64,000 nt of DNA from Sabellastarte sp. h YS-2021 (taxonomy: Eukaryota; Annelida; Polychaeta; Sabellida; Sabellidae). The translations under genes were made by a program, and so were the position numbers. Location: positions 49,760,332 through 49,824,331 of the forward strand of contig OZ024938.1 of assembly GCA_964017235.1 (NCBI GenBank), given 5' to 3'. The notes below the pieces were generated by a model that ran no database searches, was not told where the DNA came from, and saw only the letters and a program-made list of their open reading frames with translations. Positions 40,901 to 47,375 of the stretch are shown here, piece after piece (positions within the stretch are counted from its first letter, which is position 1; each line of letters opens with the position of its first letter).

Positions 40901-43900
40901 CTCTATCAGTCACATAGTTTGACAGTCACAGGGCTTAAAAGTAGCAAAAAGTCCAAATATTGGGTCTTTGGGAGCCTTTTAGAGACCTCAATTTGACCTT
41001 CAAAATTAAAGCTTCAGACTTAAAATCTGTTACATACTAAGATTACACACAGAATATATATCTAATACAGTTTGAAACTTCTCAGACTTACCATTTCCAA
41101 GTTACAGGGAAAAAGATGTGAAAAATGTCTTATAAGGGTCACTCGGGTGGGTGTTTATGGTCCTGATACACAGGTTAACTGTCTATTAAAGGCCTAAATG
41201 TTGGGGCACATATAAGAAAACACATAGATATATTCCCAGATGATATTTAACTTAGATGAGAGACATAGTTTGAAAGCTACAGTGCTTGAAAGTGGCAAAA
41301 AGTGCATAAATTGGGTCTCTGTGGGCACTTTTGAGACCTTAAGTCGACCCCTTTGGGTAAACCTACAGCCCTAAAATTTTCTACAGACAAGGATTACATA
41401 TCAAAGTTATACCTAGCGCAGTTTGAGACTCATCAGAATTACCACTTCCAAATTATAGGGCAAAATATGTGAAAAGTATAGCAAAAAATCCCCAAGTGGG
41501 GGTATTTATGGGCCTCAAACACAATTTTCTCCTCAACTTAAAGTCGTGATTTTCGGCACATGTACTAAGAACATATTAATGTGTTGTCAGGTAAAATTTC
41601 AGCCAGCTGAGCATCATAGTTTGTGACCTACAGGGCTCTAAGTGGCCAAAAGTCCAATTTCTGACCTTAAGGTGGCCATAAGTTCTTTTTTACTGGGAGT
41701 TTAAGGTCACCTTAAAATAGGGATCTTCCTTTGGGCACCCTTAACATGTGTACCAAGTTTGAAAAAAAAATATTAACTTGTTTTTGAGTTATCGCGTCCA
41801 CAAGGAAATTTCTACGGCGGCGGCGGCGGCGCGACGGACCTGAATCCAATATATCCCCGACTTTCGTCTGGGGATATAATTATTTAAAGGTGTATATTTC
41901 ATTGAATAGAAAATTTTAATAGTTCTGCATGTTGTTCGAATAAAAAATGCATAGCCCCAGGGCTATTATTACAGAAATTACTGTAGTTGCTAAAATTATA
42001 CCACACTTCAAGTACAATACATATCCATTTCATGTCAAAAGTCTTCTACTATTTCATCTGAAATGTTATAGAATGGGTTTTAGCATTACAAGTTGATGCT
42101 AAACTCATGCTACCATCTTTGTTATAGCCTATACCATAAATACTATGTGTACCCTTTATACCAAAAGTTTGTAAAAATGTCCTTTATCAGTCTTAAATTT
42201 TGACAGGACATAAAGTATACAACACTAAAAACTATAGTATATTTCGGTATTGCAGTTAGATGCTAAAGTCACCTAAATCCATAATCATATAAGCACAGAC
42301 AAAGACATACTTTTGCAAAGAGATAGGTTTCTGAATGAGTAGAGAGAAGTAGCTGAACATACATCACCGGGCAAATCACTCAAAATCTTTGGTGCATCAA
42401 ATGTAAAGCTGACAACGAACTGTAACATTCATATTTAGATCAGTTATAACTTACCCAGAAAAAGACTATCTGGCAAAGCCCCAGTCAGTGAGGTTGCCAT
42501 GGCAGTGGTTGGCATAACTCCTGTTGGCATGGTAACAGTCGGCATAGTGAGAACAGAAGAGATGGGAGACTGTGTACTGGGTCCTGACAACATCACATCC
42601 TGAAACAGATCACAAGCATTTCATGTGAAGTCAAATCCCATTTTGGTGGAACTCTTTCTTCCTTTGAAGTTTTGAAGAAATGAGTTTCAGGTCATCATCA
42701 TTATAAGAAACAACTTACCGGTATATTATAAAGTGACAAATTGGAAGGCACAGTAGTCAATAGGACCCTGTGTTGTTTAAGGGCAAAGTCACATGATTGA
42801 AACTGTTCAGTCTACACACAATACATTCATAAGTAAATAATATAGTTTATTACAGTATATTTTTGGGTTCAAACTAAATTTTAATAATGAAAAAATGTTT
42901 TCTGTAATCTTTTAAGGTTTGTTAATCAACGTTCAACAATTTAACAATTGCCGCAAATTCCTGAGACTTGACTTGATCCATCCAAACTTATTCACAGAAG
43001 GTACACTTCACCTCTCATAATATCTGACAATGTAGTGACAGTAATTTTTTTGTGGGATGATAAAAGAGTCATAAAATAGAAAACATAGTTTAGTATAAAT
43101 ATATTAATACTATCTGCAAATTATATGTATAACCTTCTGGTATTCAAGGCTATCAATCTTTCACAGCCCCCGTATCTATCAGCTTTAATAAGATCGAGCA
43201 GTTTCACTCGCGGCAACCCACCCTAAGAAGCACATAGGAAGGCGTGGCTTTGCAGTAGCCGCACCAGCTGAATGGAACAAGCTGCCACAAACTGTCAGAT
43301 CTCAGCAAACAATAGATGGTTTCAGAAGCCAGCTAAAGACCTACTTGTTTAGGCTGGCATACCCCCCACCTTAGTTATACCCTGGCGGGCGCTTTTTAGA
43401 TGTCGACCCATGTCTGTCCCTTGACTCTCCCTTCGTGGACGTAAGCTCATTAGAGGATTTGTATCCATTTTGCGCTCTATGAATCCTACTATTGTTATTA
43501 TTATTAAGTACTTCTCACTAATAATCATTTGAATGAAAAATATTGCCCAGCCCCTTCACAAAGAATTGATTATTAATGCCCTTAAAGCACTTCTCCTGTT
43601 GAAAGATATCCTGTTATTGGGAATTCTTGGTTAAATTGAAATATTTGTTCTTGAGATTCAACTTACCAGGGTTTAGTGGTACCTTTTAAAATGTATAAAT
43701 GAAAGTTTATTCATCGATAAATCAGGAATGTGATAAATTCATACAAGGTCAATCAAACTAAAACTTGTAAAACTATTCACAACTAACTCTGGCCTCGAAT
43801 TTTGTAAAATATGGCATTTATCTCCCCTGAAAAAAAGAAAGATAAATGAGGAGTTGTCGTAGTAACCAAAATCGGCATGACAACTAGGGACAACTATTGA

Positions 43901-45726
43901 GCCAGAGAGTTGGGGGTGAAAACAGGGGGGCTACTTTGGTAAACATTAGGCCCCACAAAAATTGAATCCAAGAGACAGTGGCAGCGAAAAATCAATGTCG
44001 CCACTTTTACATCAGAGCTACTGTATAGTATAGAGTCAGTCTAGGAGATTGTGATATAAATGTCTACAGAAATCCACCAAATCTATGAATAGTCTGAAAA
44101 GGAACAGACACTTCAACAAAAATAGTACTCTGCTTAACTGCTTTCAGCAACATGTTTATTTAGATTTTTAAAGGGTATTGTCCTTGACTTTTGTAAATTT
44201 ATAAATTCTATAAATTTATTATTCACTGTTGAAATGTAGAACCTTGTTAGGTTAATTTCACCTTTAAGTGGAAATTCATTTTTATCTAAAACTAGTAAAT
44301 TTTCTAGAAATCCTGGTTATTGTAGAAGTAGATTTACACTCTGTCAAGTCAAATCTCAAGTGACTTTAATATTACTTCCACAGTTAACTTCAATGAGAAA
44401 ATTACTATTTGAAGTTCTGAACCCACTACCTATTTCTGCTCAATGCATAGGTTTGACCAAAATTTCAGTTGATAGTTCTGTTGGCATAATTTTTAATTCT
44501 GTCATGTATTATTGTGTTAAGTTCTGTTGTGACATGTATTTCACATATTTATCATTCTCTGTTTCAAATGATAGATGAAAATTCTCTTGATTTTAAATTA
44601 TGTTTAATGTCTATTATTTCTAACAGACAATTTTCTCTATTGCTAAATACGATAGAAATTCTCTTCATATCACAAGTCCCTAATATACTAAAAGGGGGCA
44701 GAGGCATTCAGCCTATTTTGCTGAGATGATTCAGAGAATCAATCCAATGCCGAGTATATTAGAGACCAATGTAAAACTGATGTAAAAATATTATCTTCAT
44801 GCGTTGTCATGATTATATCATTTCTTCCTAAAACATCAGTTGTACAACTGAACTCACTCAATGATTCATCTTTTCCAGAACGGACTAAAATGGCAATCCT
44901 GGTACATTTCATAAAAAAATTATCTCTTCAAACAAAAATTATTAGAATTTATAATAACATATGTAAGAAATTTACCATGAGATAGAACTTGAAATTACAA
45001 GAGATTGCTTCTTCATTGTAATTAAAAGATGTAATATTTCTATTTCATAATTAGACGACCGAGCCATCTCTTACTTACTTTTGAAAATCGACCTCTTACA
45101 AAGTTACAAGAAAGCACTATATAGAATTACAAGATAGCAAGCATTTAATTGAAATTATAAGACAAAATAATTTGTTGAAGCTGGCCTTTGTAGGCTTCAG
45201 TACCATGAAGGTAATGAGAGTCTAGGGATCTCAGGGGCTAACTGGGACTGAATCTTTGAAAAAGAAACCCAAAGCTGCTGACACTTTAATCATTCATCCA
45301 GACTTGGTGAAATCAAAATTTTAATTTGGTCTTGGCAGATTCAAATCTGCCTTGATTTTAAATTGGCCAGTGACATATGTAGAGTAAGAAATCTAAAATT
45401 CGCCACATATCTGAAATTCGCCACATGTGAAAATACTAATAAAATAAATGAATTGTGGTGAGATTTGTTGACTGTATAGTAAATTAAGGCTTTTGAACTG
45501 AAAAATACCAATTTTTGACAAAAACATCATTTTCTTCATAAAATTAACTAAGGTTTTAGAGGTGGCGAATTTTAGATTCCTGGCGAATTTTAGATTTCTT
45601 ACTCTAAACTATATTATTTCCCACCTGTTTGATAATGGCAGTCTGTGCCAGCTTGGCTGGATCTGGTTTGGTCTCGCCATTGATAACATCAGACACGGTG
45701 GAACTGTCTCCAGTGTCCCCATCCAT
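7725..45726 (-). CDS. POU6F2: POU class 6 homeobox transcription factor, complete coding span (11 coding exons)
   Basis: This is a nuclear DNA-binding transcription factor of the POU6 class (vertebrate POU6F1/POU6F2, fly pdm3). Joined exons (minus strand): 45726-45625, 42599-42455, 37214-37149, 36007-35702, 13409-13240, 12122-11973, 10784-10703, 10383-10309, 9086-8909, 8606-8386, 7918-7725. They total 1,689 nt, giving 562 residues, and the phase is continuous across all ten introns. Residues 1 to about 365 are Ser/Thr/Gln/Ala/Val-rich, including a TNAQGQI motif I recall from POU6F2. The POU-specific domain runs from about 378 ([20 protein letters not shown]) to about 452. The homeodomain is about 472-531, starting [16 protein letters not shown], with recognition helix WFCNKRQ at 519-525 (Cys521). 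The start is chosen because TAG lies in frame just upstream near the acceptor. The gene is head to head with VPS41, which favours the POU6F2 locus; one invertebrate gene may be co-orthologous to both vertebrate paralogues. Confidence 0.95.
8386..8606 (-). CDS. POU6F2: POU6 coding exon 10 (end of POU-specific domain, linker, start of homeodomain)
   Basis: The exon encodes [20 protein letters not shown] (end of the POU-specific domain), the linker [16 protein letters not shown], then the homeodomain start [20 protein letters not shown] and RNTHPTG. FVGSEP and the KKRKRR nuclear-localisation-like cluster are diagnostic of POU6. The exon leaves in phase 1 inside a Gly codon of the homeodomain. 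Confidence 0.97.
8909..9086 (-). CDS. POU6F2: POU6 coding exon 9 (POU-specific domain, first part)
   Basis: The exon encodes [36 protein letters not shown] and [14 protein letters not shown]. These are the POU-specific helices 1-3 including the DNA-contacting [13 protein letters not shown] stretch, and the match to vertebrate POU6 is near identity. The donor splits the Arg codon (phase 2) right after SAIC, the point at which vertebrate POU6F2 can carry an alternative insertion. Confidence 0.97.
9240..9420 (-). mobile_element. hAT-type remnant
   Basis: On the minus strand this matches the interior of the hAT element at 46,897-47,272 and a remnant at 36,940-37,040 (AGAAAGCCTAAAAT, CAATAACC). 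No intact ends were seen. Confidence 0.4.
9671..10186. mobile_element. MITE with ACCGTATTTAT terminal repeats and duplicated right end
   Basis: The left end ACCGTATTTATTCGTATAAA and right end (reversed) ACCGTATTTATCTGTACAAG form inverted repeats, with G-runs just inside. The right end with flank is duplicated in tandem (10,081-10,150 and 10,151-10,220, one mismatch). Related pieces at 52,970-53,093. Confidence 0.75.
10309..10383 (-). CDS. POU6F2: POU6 coding exon 8
   Basis: This 75-nt exon, phase 1-1, encodes [20 protein letters not shown] then NQLLP. Acceptor GTTACAG, donor AGTGAGTTTG. It immediately precedes the POU-specific exon and can be skipped in frame. Confidence 0.85.
10703..10784 (-). 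CDS. POU6F2: POU6 coding exon 7
   Basis: This short exon (82 nt) encodes [20 protein letters not shown] then SNSVNLSG. It enters in phase 0 and leaves in phase 1, with acceptor ATTTCAG and donor GGTATTTA. It is low-complexity linker sequence. Confidence 0.83.
10873..11470. mobile_element. piggyBac-like MITE with TTAA targets
   Basis: Flanked by TTAA on both sides, with inverted termini CTCTTTCGGCGCGA and (reversed) CTCTTTCGCCGCGA. TTAA target plus TIRs is characteristic of piggyBac. A minus-strand frame 11,263-10,994 begins [16 protein letters not shown], which loosely resembles piggyBac transposase N-termini. The rest of a transposase is absent, so this may be a deletion derivative. Confidence 0.75.
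11745..11945 (-). mobile_element. SINE/retroelement tail fragment, reversed
   Basis: On the minus strand: CTCCGCCACGGAGG, TGTTTGTCTGTGTGTCTGTT, TAGCAGGATTACCC, then GGTCTTGGTCCAACTTAGAT. Same family as 6,540-6,770. Confidence 0.6.
11973..12122 (-). CDS. POU6F2: POU6 coding exon 6 (Ser/Thr-rich)
   Basis: Exactly 50 codons, phase 0-0, running from [20 protein letters not shown] to STHQHSHSQ. Acceptor TTTGTAG, donor GGTCAGTT. The symmetric phase allows in-frame skipping. The 5' end of a Helentron-like repeat lies only about 28 nt upstream of its acceptor. Confidence 0.87.
12151..12627 (+). mobile_element. short Helentron-like copy, family 1
   Basis: Starts ACTAGATTGCGCCAACTC, like the 3.27-kb elements at 23,244 and 38,626. 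It contains a single diverged copy of their roughly 350-bp internal unit (ACAGGTTAAATGTCTCC, CAGGGCAAAATATGTG) and ends at GTCTGAGGATATA. Its 5' end is about 28 nt from the acceptor of POU6 exon 6. Confidence 0.65.
13240..13409 (-). CDS. POU6F2: POU6 coding exon 5 (TNAQGQI motif)
   Basis: The exon encodes about residues 207-263, including [16 protein letters not shown] and [18 protein letters not shown]. The TNAQGQI motif also occurs in vertebrate POU6F2 as I recall it, which supports orthology outside the DNA-binding domain. It enters in phase 1, exits in phase 0, and has a strong GTAAGTTAT donor. Confidence 0.9.
13410..14863. other. intron sequence without recognised features
   Basis: Start of the 22-kb POU6 intron. 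AT-rich, no coding signal; a 97-codon frame at 14,401 has no recognisable family features. Confidence 0.4.
14864..15090 (-). mobile_element. palindromic MITE, family GAGTAAG, copy C
   Basis: Same TIR family as copy A but in the opposite orientation (ATTCGCCACATATCTG side first). Confidence 0.75.
15269..17040 (+). mobile_element. Helentron-like element, family 2, with internal 160-bp tandem array
   Basis: Begins ACTAGATGAATGC. A subterminal AAGCGTCCCTGA at 15,299-15,310 is repeated inverted in the 3' hairpin at 17,016-17,037 (AAGCG.CCCT-TTC-AGGG.CGCTT). About seven units of roughly 160 bp at 15,600-16,650 contain GACTCTCCACATATG and a G-run. No coding sequence. The architecture fits non-autonomous Helentron/HINE elements. 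Confidence 0.65.
17210..17590 (+). repeat. 146-bp GGTCA-rich satellite, block 1
   Basis: Two to three units with ATGTCCCTACCAAGTATCAA, TTTCCGAGATATAGCC and AAGGTCAAAGGTCAAATC, spaced 146 bp. It ends with CACCATGGGTGAAAACAATA. Same family as 19,050-19,680, 38,030-38,200 and 51,745-52,000. Confidence 0.8.
17591..18190. other. AT-rich intron sequence
   Basis: No gene or clear repeat seen. Confidence 0.4.
18192..18935 (+). mobile_element. left part of a second Helentron-like family-2-type element
   Basis: Starts ACTAGAAGAATG; subterminal AAGCGGCCCTGA at 18,222. Internal units of TAAGGTGACCATAA type with CAATAAGATAGCTG. A plausible right end lies at 31,465-31,489, and the interior is shared with 30,500-30,720. 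Confidence 0.55.
19050..19680 (+). repeat. 146-bp GGTCA-rich satellite, block 2
   Basis: Units starting at 19,055, 19,201 and 19,347 (spacing 146), then shortened units at 19,476 and 19,562. Each has ACCAATGTCCCTACCAAG and most have AGGTCAAAGGTCA (perfect direct repeat with 1-bp spacer). Confidence 0.85.
19685..20580. repeat. degenerate GCTCAGC-type repeat interrupted by a SINE
   Basis: Diverged copies of AGCTATTGCTCAGCTATGC with AATACTGTAAA on both sides of the SINE at 20,046-20,371. Unit length is irregular. Confidence 0.5.
20046..20371 (-). mobile_element. tRNA-derived SINE (minus strand)
   Basis: Read on the minus strand: GCGGCCTAGCAGGTAAC (A-box-like), GTGTTCTAACCCAGG (B-box-like), GTGGCTCGGATGACC, ending GTGCTTTGAG then GGAGATATTGCGCCGAG. 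It matches the SINE at 53,252-53,575 along its length. Confidence 0.8.
20755..22020. repeat. palindrome-centred 285-bp dimer array with inverted copies
   Basis: Eight copies of CTCATTAATATTAATGAG-type palindrome (near 20,843, 20,950, 21,126, 21,233, 21,413, 21,520, 21,757, 21,892). The first six alternate 107 and about 178 bp apart, giving three 285-bp dimers with GGTCCGTGGACAGGAAGT. The last two are in inverse orientation (TTCCTGTTCACGGACC). Confidence 0.8.
22340..29870 (+). repeat. 763-bp tandem array (about six units), split by a Helentron-like insertion
   Basis: Units share TGTGTATGGAATTTAATGC, GGAAAGGCAGGC and AACAATAACTGG. Starts lie near 22,497, 26,530, 27,293, 28,056, 28,819 and 29,585, spaced about 763 bp. 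The first unit joins the second only across the 3.27-kb element at 23,244-26,516. The last unit is truncated. A 64-codon frame kept in several units is a by-product of repetition. Confidence 0.88.
23244..26516 (+). mobile_element. Helentron-like element, family 1, copy 1 (3.27 kb)
   Basis: Begins ACTAGATTGGGCCAACTCGG. ATATCCCCAGAC at 23,271-23,282 recurs inverted in the terminal 3' hairpin (ATATCCCCGAC-TTTC-GTCTGGGGATAT, 26,490-26,516). About five tandem units of roughly 350 bp (CACAGGTTAAATGTCT at 24,767, 25,117, 25,468; variant near 25,819) fill the middle. No transposase is visible. It is inserted in the 763-bp array and nearly identical to 38,626-41,878. Confidence 0.75.
29975..30076. repeat. 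35-bp-armed imperfect inverted repeat
   Basis: Left arm TCACAAAAGGGATCAAGC... ending GAGCCAAAAA (29,975-30,009) pairs with 30,042-30,076 (TTTTTGGCTC ... TTCCTTTTGTGA), with few mismatches. Possible fold-back element end. Confidence 0.6.
30466..30499. repeat. short perfect hairpin
   Basis: ATCTAGGGTTGGCC and its complement GGCCAACCCTAGAT flank CGAGAT/CGAG. It borders the family-2-type segment at 30,500-31,489. A partial TCTAGGGTTTGG also occurs near 18,976. Confidence 0.55.
30500..31489 (+). mobile_element. right part of a Helentron-like family-2-type element
   Basis: Shares GAGTTTAAGGTCACC and GAAAAAGAAAGGAGCC segments with 18,630-18,900. Ends with GAAAACAAATAAGCG and a hairpin at 31,465-31,486 whose 3' arm GGGCCGCTT is the inverse of the subterminal AAGCGGCCC at 18,222. 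Confidence 0.55.
31490..33340. other. intron sequence, no recognised feature
   Basis: AT-rich with no coding or repeat signal that I can support. Confidence 0.4.
33798..34174. mobile_element. non-autonomous hAT element with 8-bp TSD GTACTTAG
   Basis: Termini TAGTGTTGGTATCGA and (reversed) TAGTGTTGGTATTG. Exact 8-bp duplication GTACTTAG at 33,790-33,797 and 34,175-34,182. 377 bp, noncoding, interior rich in ATATCGATA. Confidence 0.9.
34299..34671. mobile_element. non-autonomous hAT element with 8-bp TSD GACATAAG
   Basis: Termini TAGGGCTGGGACGAGT and (reversed) TAGGGCTGTGAACGG. Exact 8-bp duplication at 34,291-34,298 and 34,672-34,679. 373 bp, a different hAT family from its neighbour. Confidence 0.9.
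35702..36007 (-). CDS. POU6F2: POU6 coding exon 4 (Gln/Leu/Ile-rich region)
   Basis: The 306-nt exon, phase 1-1, encodes about residues 105-207. It includes [34 protein letters not shown] and [20 protein letters not shown]. The hydrophobic-plus-Gln pattern resembles the activation-type N-terminal region of vertebrate POU6F2. The acceptor is GGTTTAG and the donor is GGTATTAG. It is followed by a 22-kb repeat-filled intron. Confidence 0.88.
36008..37148. other. POU6 intron 3, hAT remnant near 36,940-37,040
   Basis: No exon seen. AGAAAGCCTAAAATTATG and CAATAACCAGTACTTAAATA match the interior of the hAT copy at 46,897-47,272. Confidence 0.4.
37149..37214 (-). CDS. POU6F2: POU6 coding exon 3 (66-nt microexon)
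   Basis: This short exon has acceptor TTTCAG and donor GTGAGT, phase 1 at both ends. It encodes [20 protein letters not shown] followed by LS. Being symmetric (66 nt, phase 1-1), it could be skipped without shifting the frame. Support is from splice sites and phase continuity; there is no recognisable domain. Confidence 0.78.
37790..37945 (-). mobile_element. hAT-type fragment with TATTCGAATACGAATAC runs
   Basis: Repeated ATTCGAATACGAATACTTT ending in TTTTGCCCAGGCCTG, a common hAT terminus. The opposite end was not found. Confidence 0.5.
38020..38200 (+). repeat. single GGTCA-rich satellite unit
   Basis: AAGGTCAAAGGTCAAGTCAA and GTCACACTATAATG; one diverged unit of the 146-bp family. Confidence 0.6.
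38288..41983. mobile_element. MITE split by a Helentron-like insertion
   Basis: Left end CCGTAATCTCTGTAATGAAA and right end (reversed) CAGTAATTTCTGTAATAATA form inverted repeats with AGCCC just inside. Removing the 3.25-kb element at 38,626-41,878 leaves a MITE of about 445 bp. Confidence 0.6.
38626..41878 (+). mobile_element. Helentron-like element, family 1, copy 2 (3.25 kb)
   Basis: Almost identical to 23,244-26,516 along its whole length and in the same orientation. Differences include a deletion of about 34 bp near 39,440, a few indels (41,706 keeps CACCTTAAAATA, lost in copy 1) and scattered substitutions. Same 5' ACTAGATTGGGCC start and 3' hairpin (41,851-41,876). Confidence 0.8.
42455..42599 (-). 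CDS. POU6F2: POU6 coding exon 2
   Basis: The exon runs in phase 0 from [17 protein letters not shown] to LPDSLFL plus one base of a Gly codon, with acceptor TTTCAG and donor GGTAAGT. The sequence is rich in Met, Pro and Thr ([17 protein letters not shown]), a low-complexity linker typical of the POU6 N-terminal region. No domain is recognised. Identification rests on splice signals, continuous frame and position. Confidence 0.85.
43140..43507 (+). pseudogene. LINE 3' fragment (RT C-terminus plus ATT tail)
   Basis: A frame reads [20 protein letters not shown] then [20 protein letters not shown] and stops at 43,374. The GFAVAAP.WN.LP...F...LKT.LF pattern is the classic non-LTR ORF2 end. The 3' UTR ends in TTGTTATTATTATTAAG. 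5'-truncated; upstream frame broken by stops. Confidence 0.85.
43508..45380. other. POU6 intron 1 sequence
   Basis: No supported feature; moderate-length frames at 44,360 and 44,514 have no family resemblance. Confidence 0.35.
45382..45604 (-). mobile_element. palindromic MITE, family GAGTAAG, copy D
   Basis: Full-length copy flanked by TA on both sides, in the orientation of copy C. Its right edge lies about 20 nt from the 5' splice site of POU6 coding exon 1. Confidence 0.85.
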
Positions 45727-45745
45727 ACTGTATGTACAACTCTAC
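45625..45745 (-). CDS. POU6F2: POU6 coding exon 1 (start codon at 45,726)
   Basis: The exon encodes residues 1-34, beginning [18 protein letters not shown] and ending AIIKQ in phase 0 before a GTGGGA donor. The likely acceptor is TTTCCAG at about 45,746. Reading back from the ATG there is an in-frame TAG next to that acceptor, so the ATG at 45,726-45,724 is the first usable start and the upstream exon should be untranslated. An alternative acceptor a few bases inside would leave the frame open (SCTYSM). A palindromic MITE starts about 20 nt into the following intron. Confidence 0.8.
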
Positions 45746-45799
45746 CTGGAAACACACAAGTAATGATGAAAACATCAAGCTTACCTGAAAGCATAGATG

Positions 45800-46560
45800 T
45801 ACAAGTAAAAGTTTTAGGCTACCTGATAATTTCAGTATATAGGTTATACTGGTCTGGAGAATGTATTAGGCTACCAATAATTTCAGTACAAAGTCAAAAG
45901 ACAGTGCATTCAGTTACTCGATAATTTCAGTATATAGGTACAGGAGAATATATTAGGCTACCCAATAAGTTCAGTACAAAGGCAAAGGAAAGTGTATTAG
46001 GCAACTCGATAATTTCAGTTTATAGGTACACGAGAATATATTAGGCTACCCAATAAATTCAGTACAAAGGCAAAGGAAAGTGTATTAGGCAACTCGATAA
46101 TTTCAGTTTATAGGTACACGAGAATATATTAGGCTACCCAATAAATTCAGTACAAAGGCAAAGGAAAGTGTATTAGGCAACTCGATAATTTCAGTTTATA
46201 GGTACACGAGAATATATTAGGCTACCCAATAAATTCAGTACAAAGGCAACGGAAAGTGTATTAAGCTACTCGATAAGTTCAGTATATAGGTACAGGAGAA
46301 TGTACAAGGCTAGCCGATAATGTTAGTACAAAGGTGAGTGTATAAAAATAGGCTACCTGATAATTTCAGTATATAGATACAGGAGAATTTATTAAGCTAC
46401 CCAATAATTTCAGTACAAGGGCAAAGGGGAGTCTATTAGGCTACTCAATAATTTCAGTATATAGGTACAGAAGAATGTAATAGGCTACCCGATAATTTCA
46501 GTACAAAGGCACAGGAAATTGTTTCACGTTACTTGATAATTTTGGTGCAAAGGTTAAAAA
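45800..46560 (+). repeat. 88-bp tandem repeat built of two 44-bp halves
   Basis: GCAACTCGATAATTTCAG occurs at 46,001, 46,089 and 46,177, with a variant at 46,265 (exact 88-bp steps). Half-units share AATTTCAGTATATAGGTACA and GAGAATRTATTAGGCTA. More diverged half-units extend to 46,560. Confidence 0.88.
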
Positions 46561-46803
46561 CTATTAAGTCAAAATCTCAAGGGAGCATAAAAATAATTTT
46601 CCAGTACCTAATATTTCAGTTAAAGTAAATTCCACTAGAAGGAAATCTAAGGATTCGATACATATTTTTTTGAAGGGAATTACAAAGCTTCAGGGTGTAA
46701 CAGTCTGTCATGTTGAAATCCGTACGCAAATAAAAAAAGTTTAAAAGGAGAGACTATCTCAAAATTAATTTAAAGTAAATAGTTTATTTGATACTAGGTA
46801 ATT

Positions 46804-47373
46804 CAGTACAACCTGTATTATCAGACCTTCTATTACAAACTCAATTCTACTCTCTGGACCAGATTTTTAATTCCTTTATTGTTTTATACTGTGGACTAGT
46901 GATGGTATCGCTTACAGAAGTCAAAACCGGTTACCTGGGCTTTGAAACAATATGAAATTCGGTATTTTCTATGCTTGTTCTGTGCATTGAAAATTATTCG
47001 CAGGCGCACATGAGGGATAACTTGCAAATGGAAGTGGCTTTCGTGAGATATTATTAAGTACGAAAAAATGATTTTTACTCAATATAAATTGAAATTAGGA
47101 CACATTTTACAAAATATGTATATTTTTTGTCGTTTCTATGAAGTATCAGCCATTAGAAAGCCTAAAATAATAACTTTTACAATAACCGGTTCCCAAATAT
47201 TCTTTGCGGATTTCGTTTTTTCTACTAAAACGAAACAATATGCCGCATACCGGAAAACCGTTAACAACACTACTGTGGACCATAGCCTGTGATACCTCTT
47301 CTTGTGTACAAACCTTCTATTATACAAAAACCATGTCACACAACAATACAGTTGGATAACAGAGGCTGTACTG
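46804..47373. mobile_element. pogo-like element carrying a nested hAT insertion
   Basis: Ends CAGTACAACCTGTATTATCA and (reversed) CAGTACAGCCTCTGTTATCC are inverted repeats of the pogo/Tigger type. Removing the hAT at 46,897-47,272 leaves about 190 bp. Confidence 0.65.
46897..47272. mobile_element. non-autonomous hAT element with 8-bp TSD CTGTGGAC
   Basis: Termini TAGTGATGGTATCG and (reversed) TAGTGTTGTTAACGG. Exact duplication CTGTGGAC at 46,889-46,896 and 47,273-47,280. 376 bp, noncoding. Confidence 0.88.
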
Positions 47374-47375
47374 TA

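Noticed and set aside
25371..40996. Identical 91-codon frames at 25,371 and 40,721
   Set aside because: They lie in the tandem units of the two Helentron-like copies; identity reflects recent duplication, not protein selection.
43663..43700. Extra POU6 exon ending at a GTAAGTTG donor (minus strand)
   Set aside because: The nearest acceptor would give a 16-nt exon, and the coding frame is already continuous without it.
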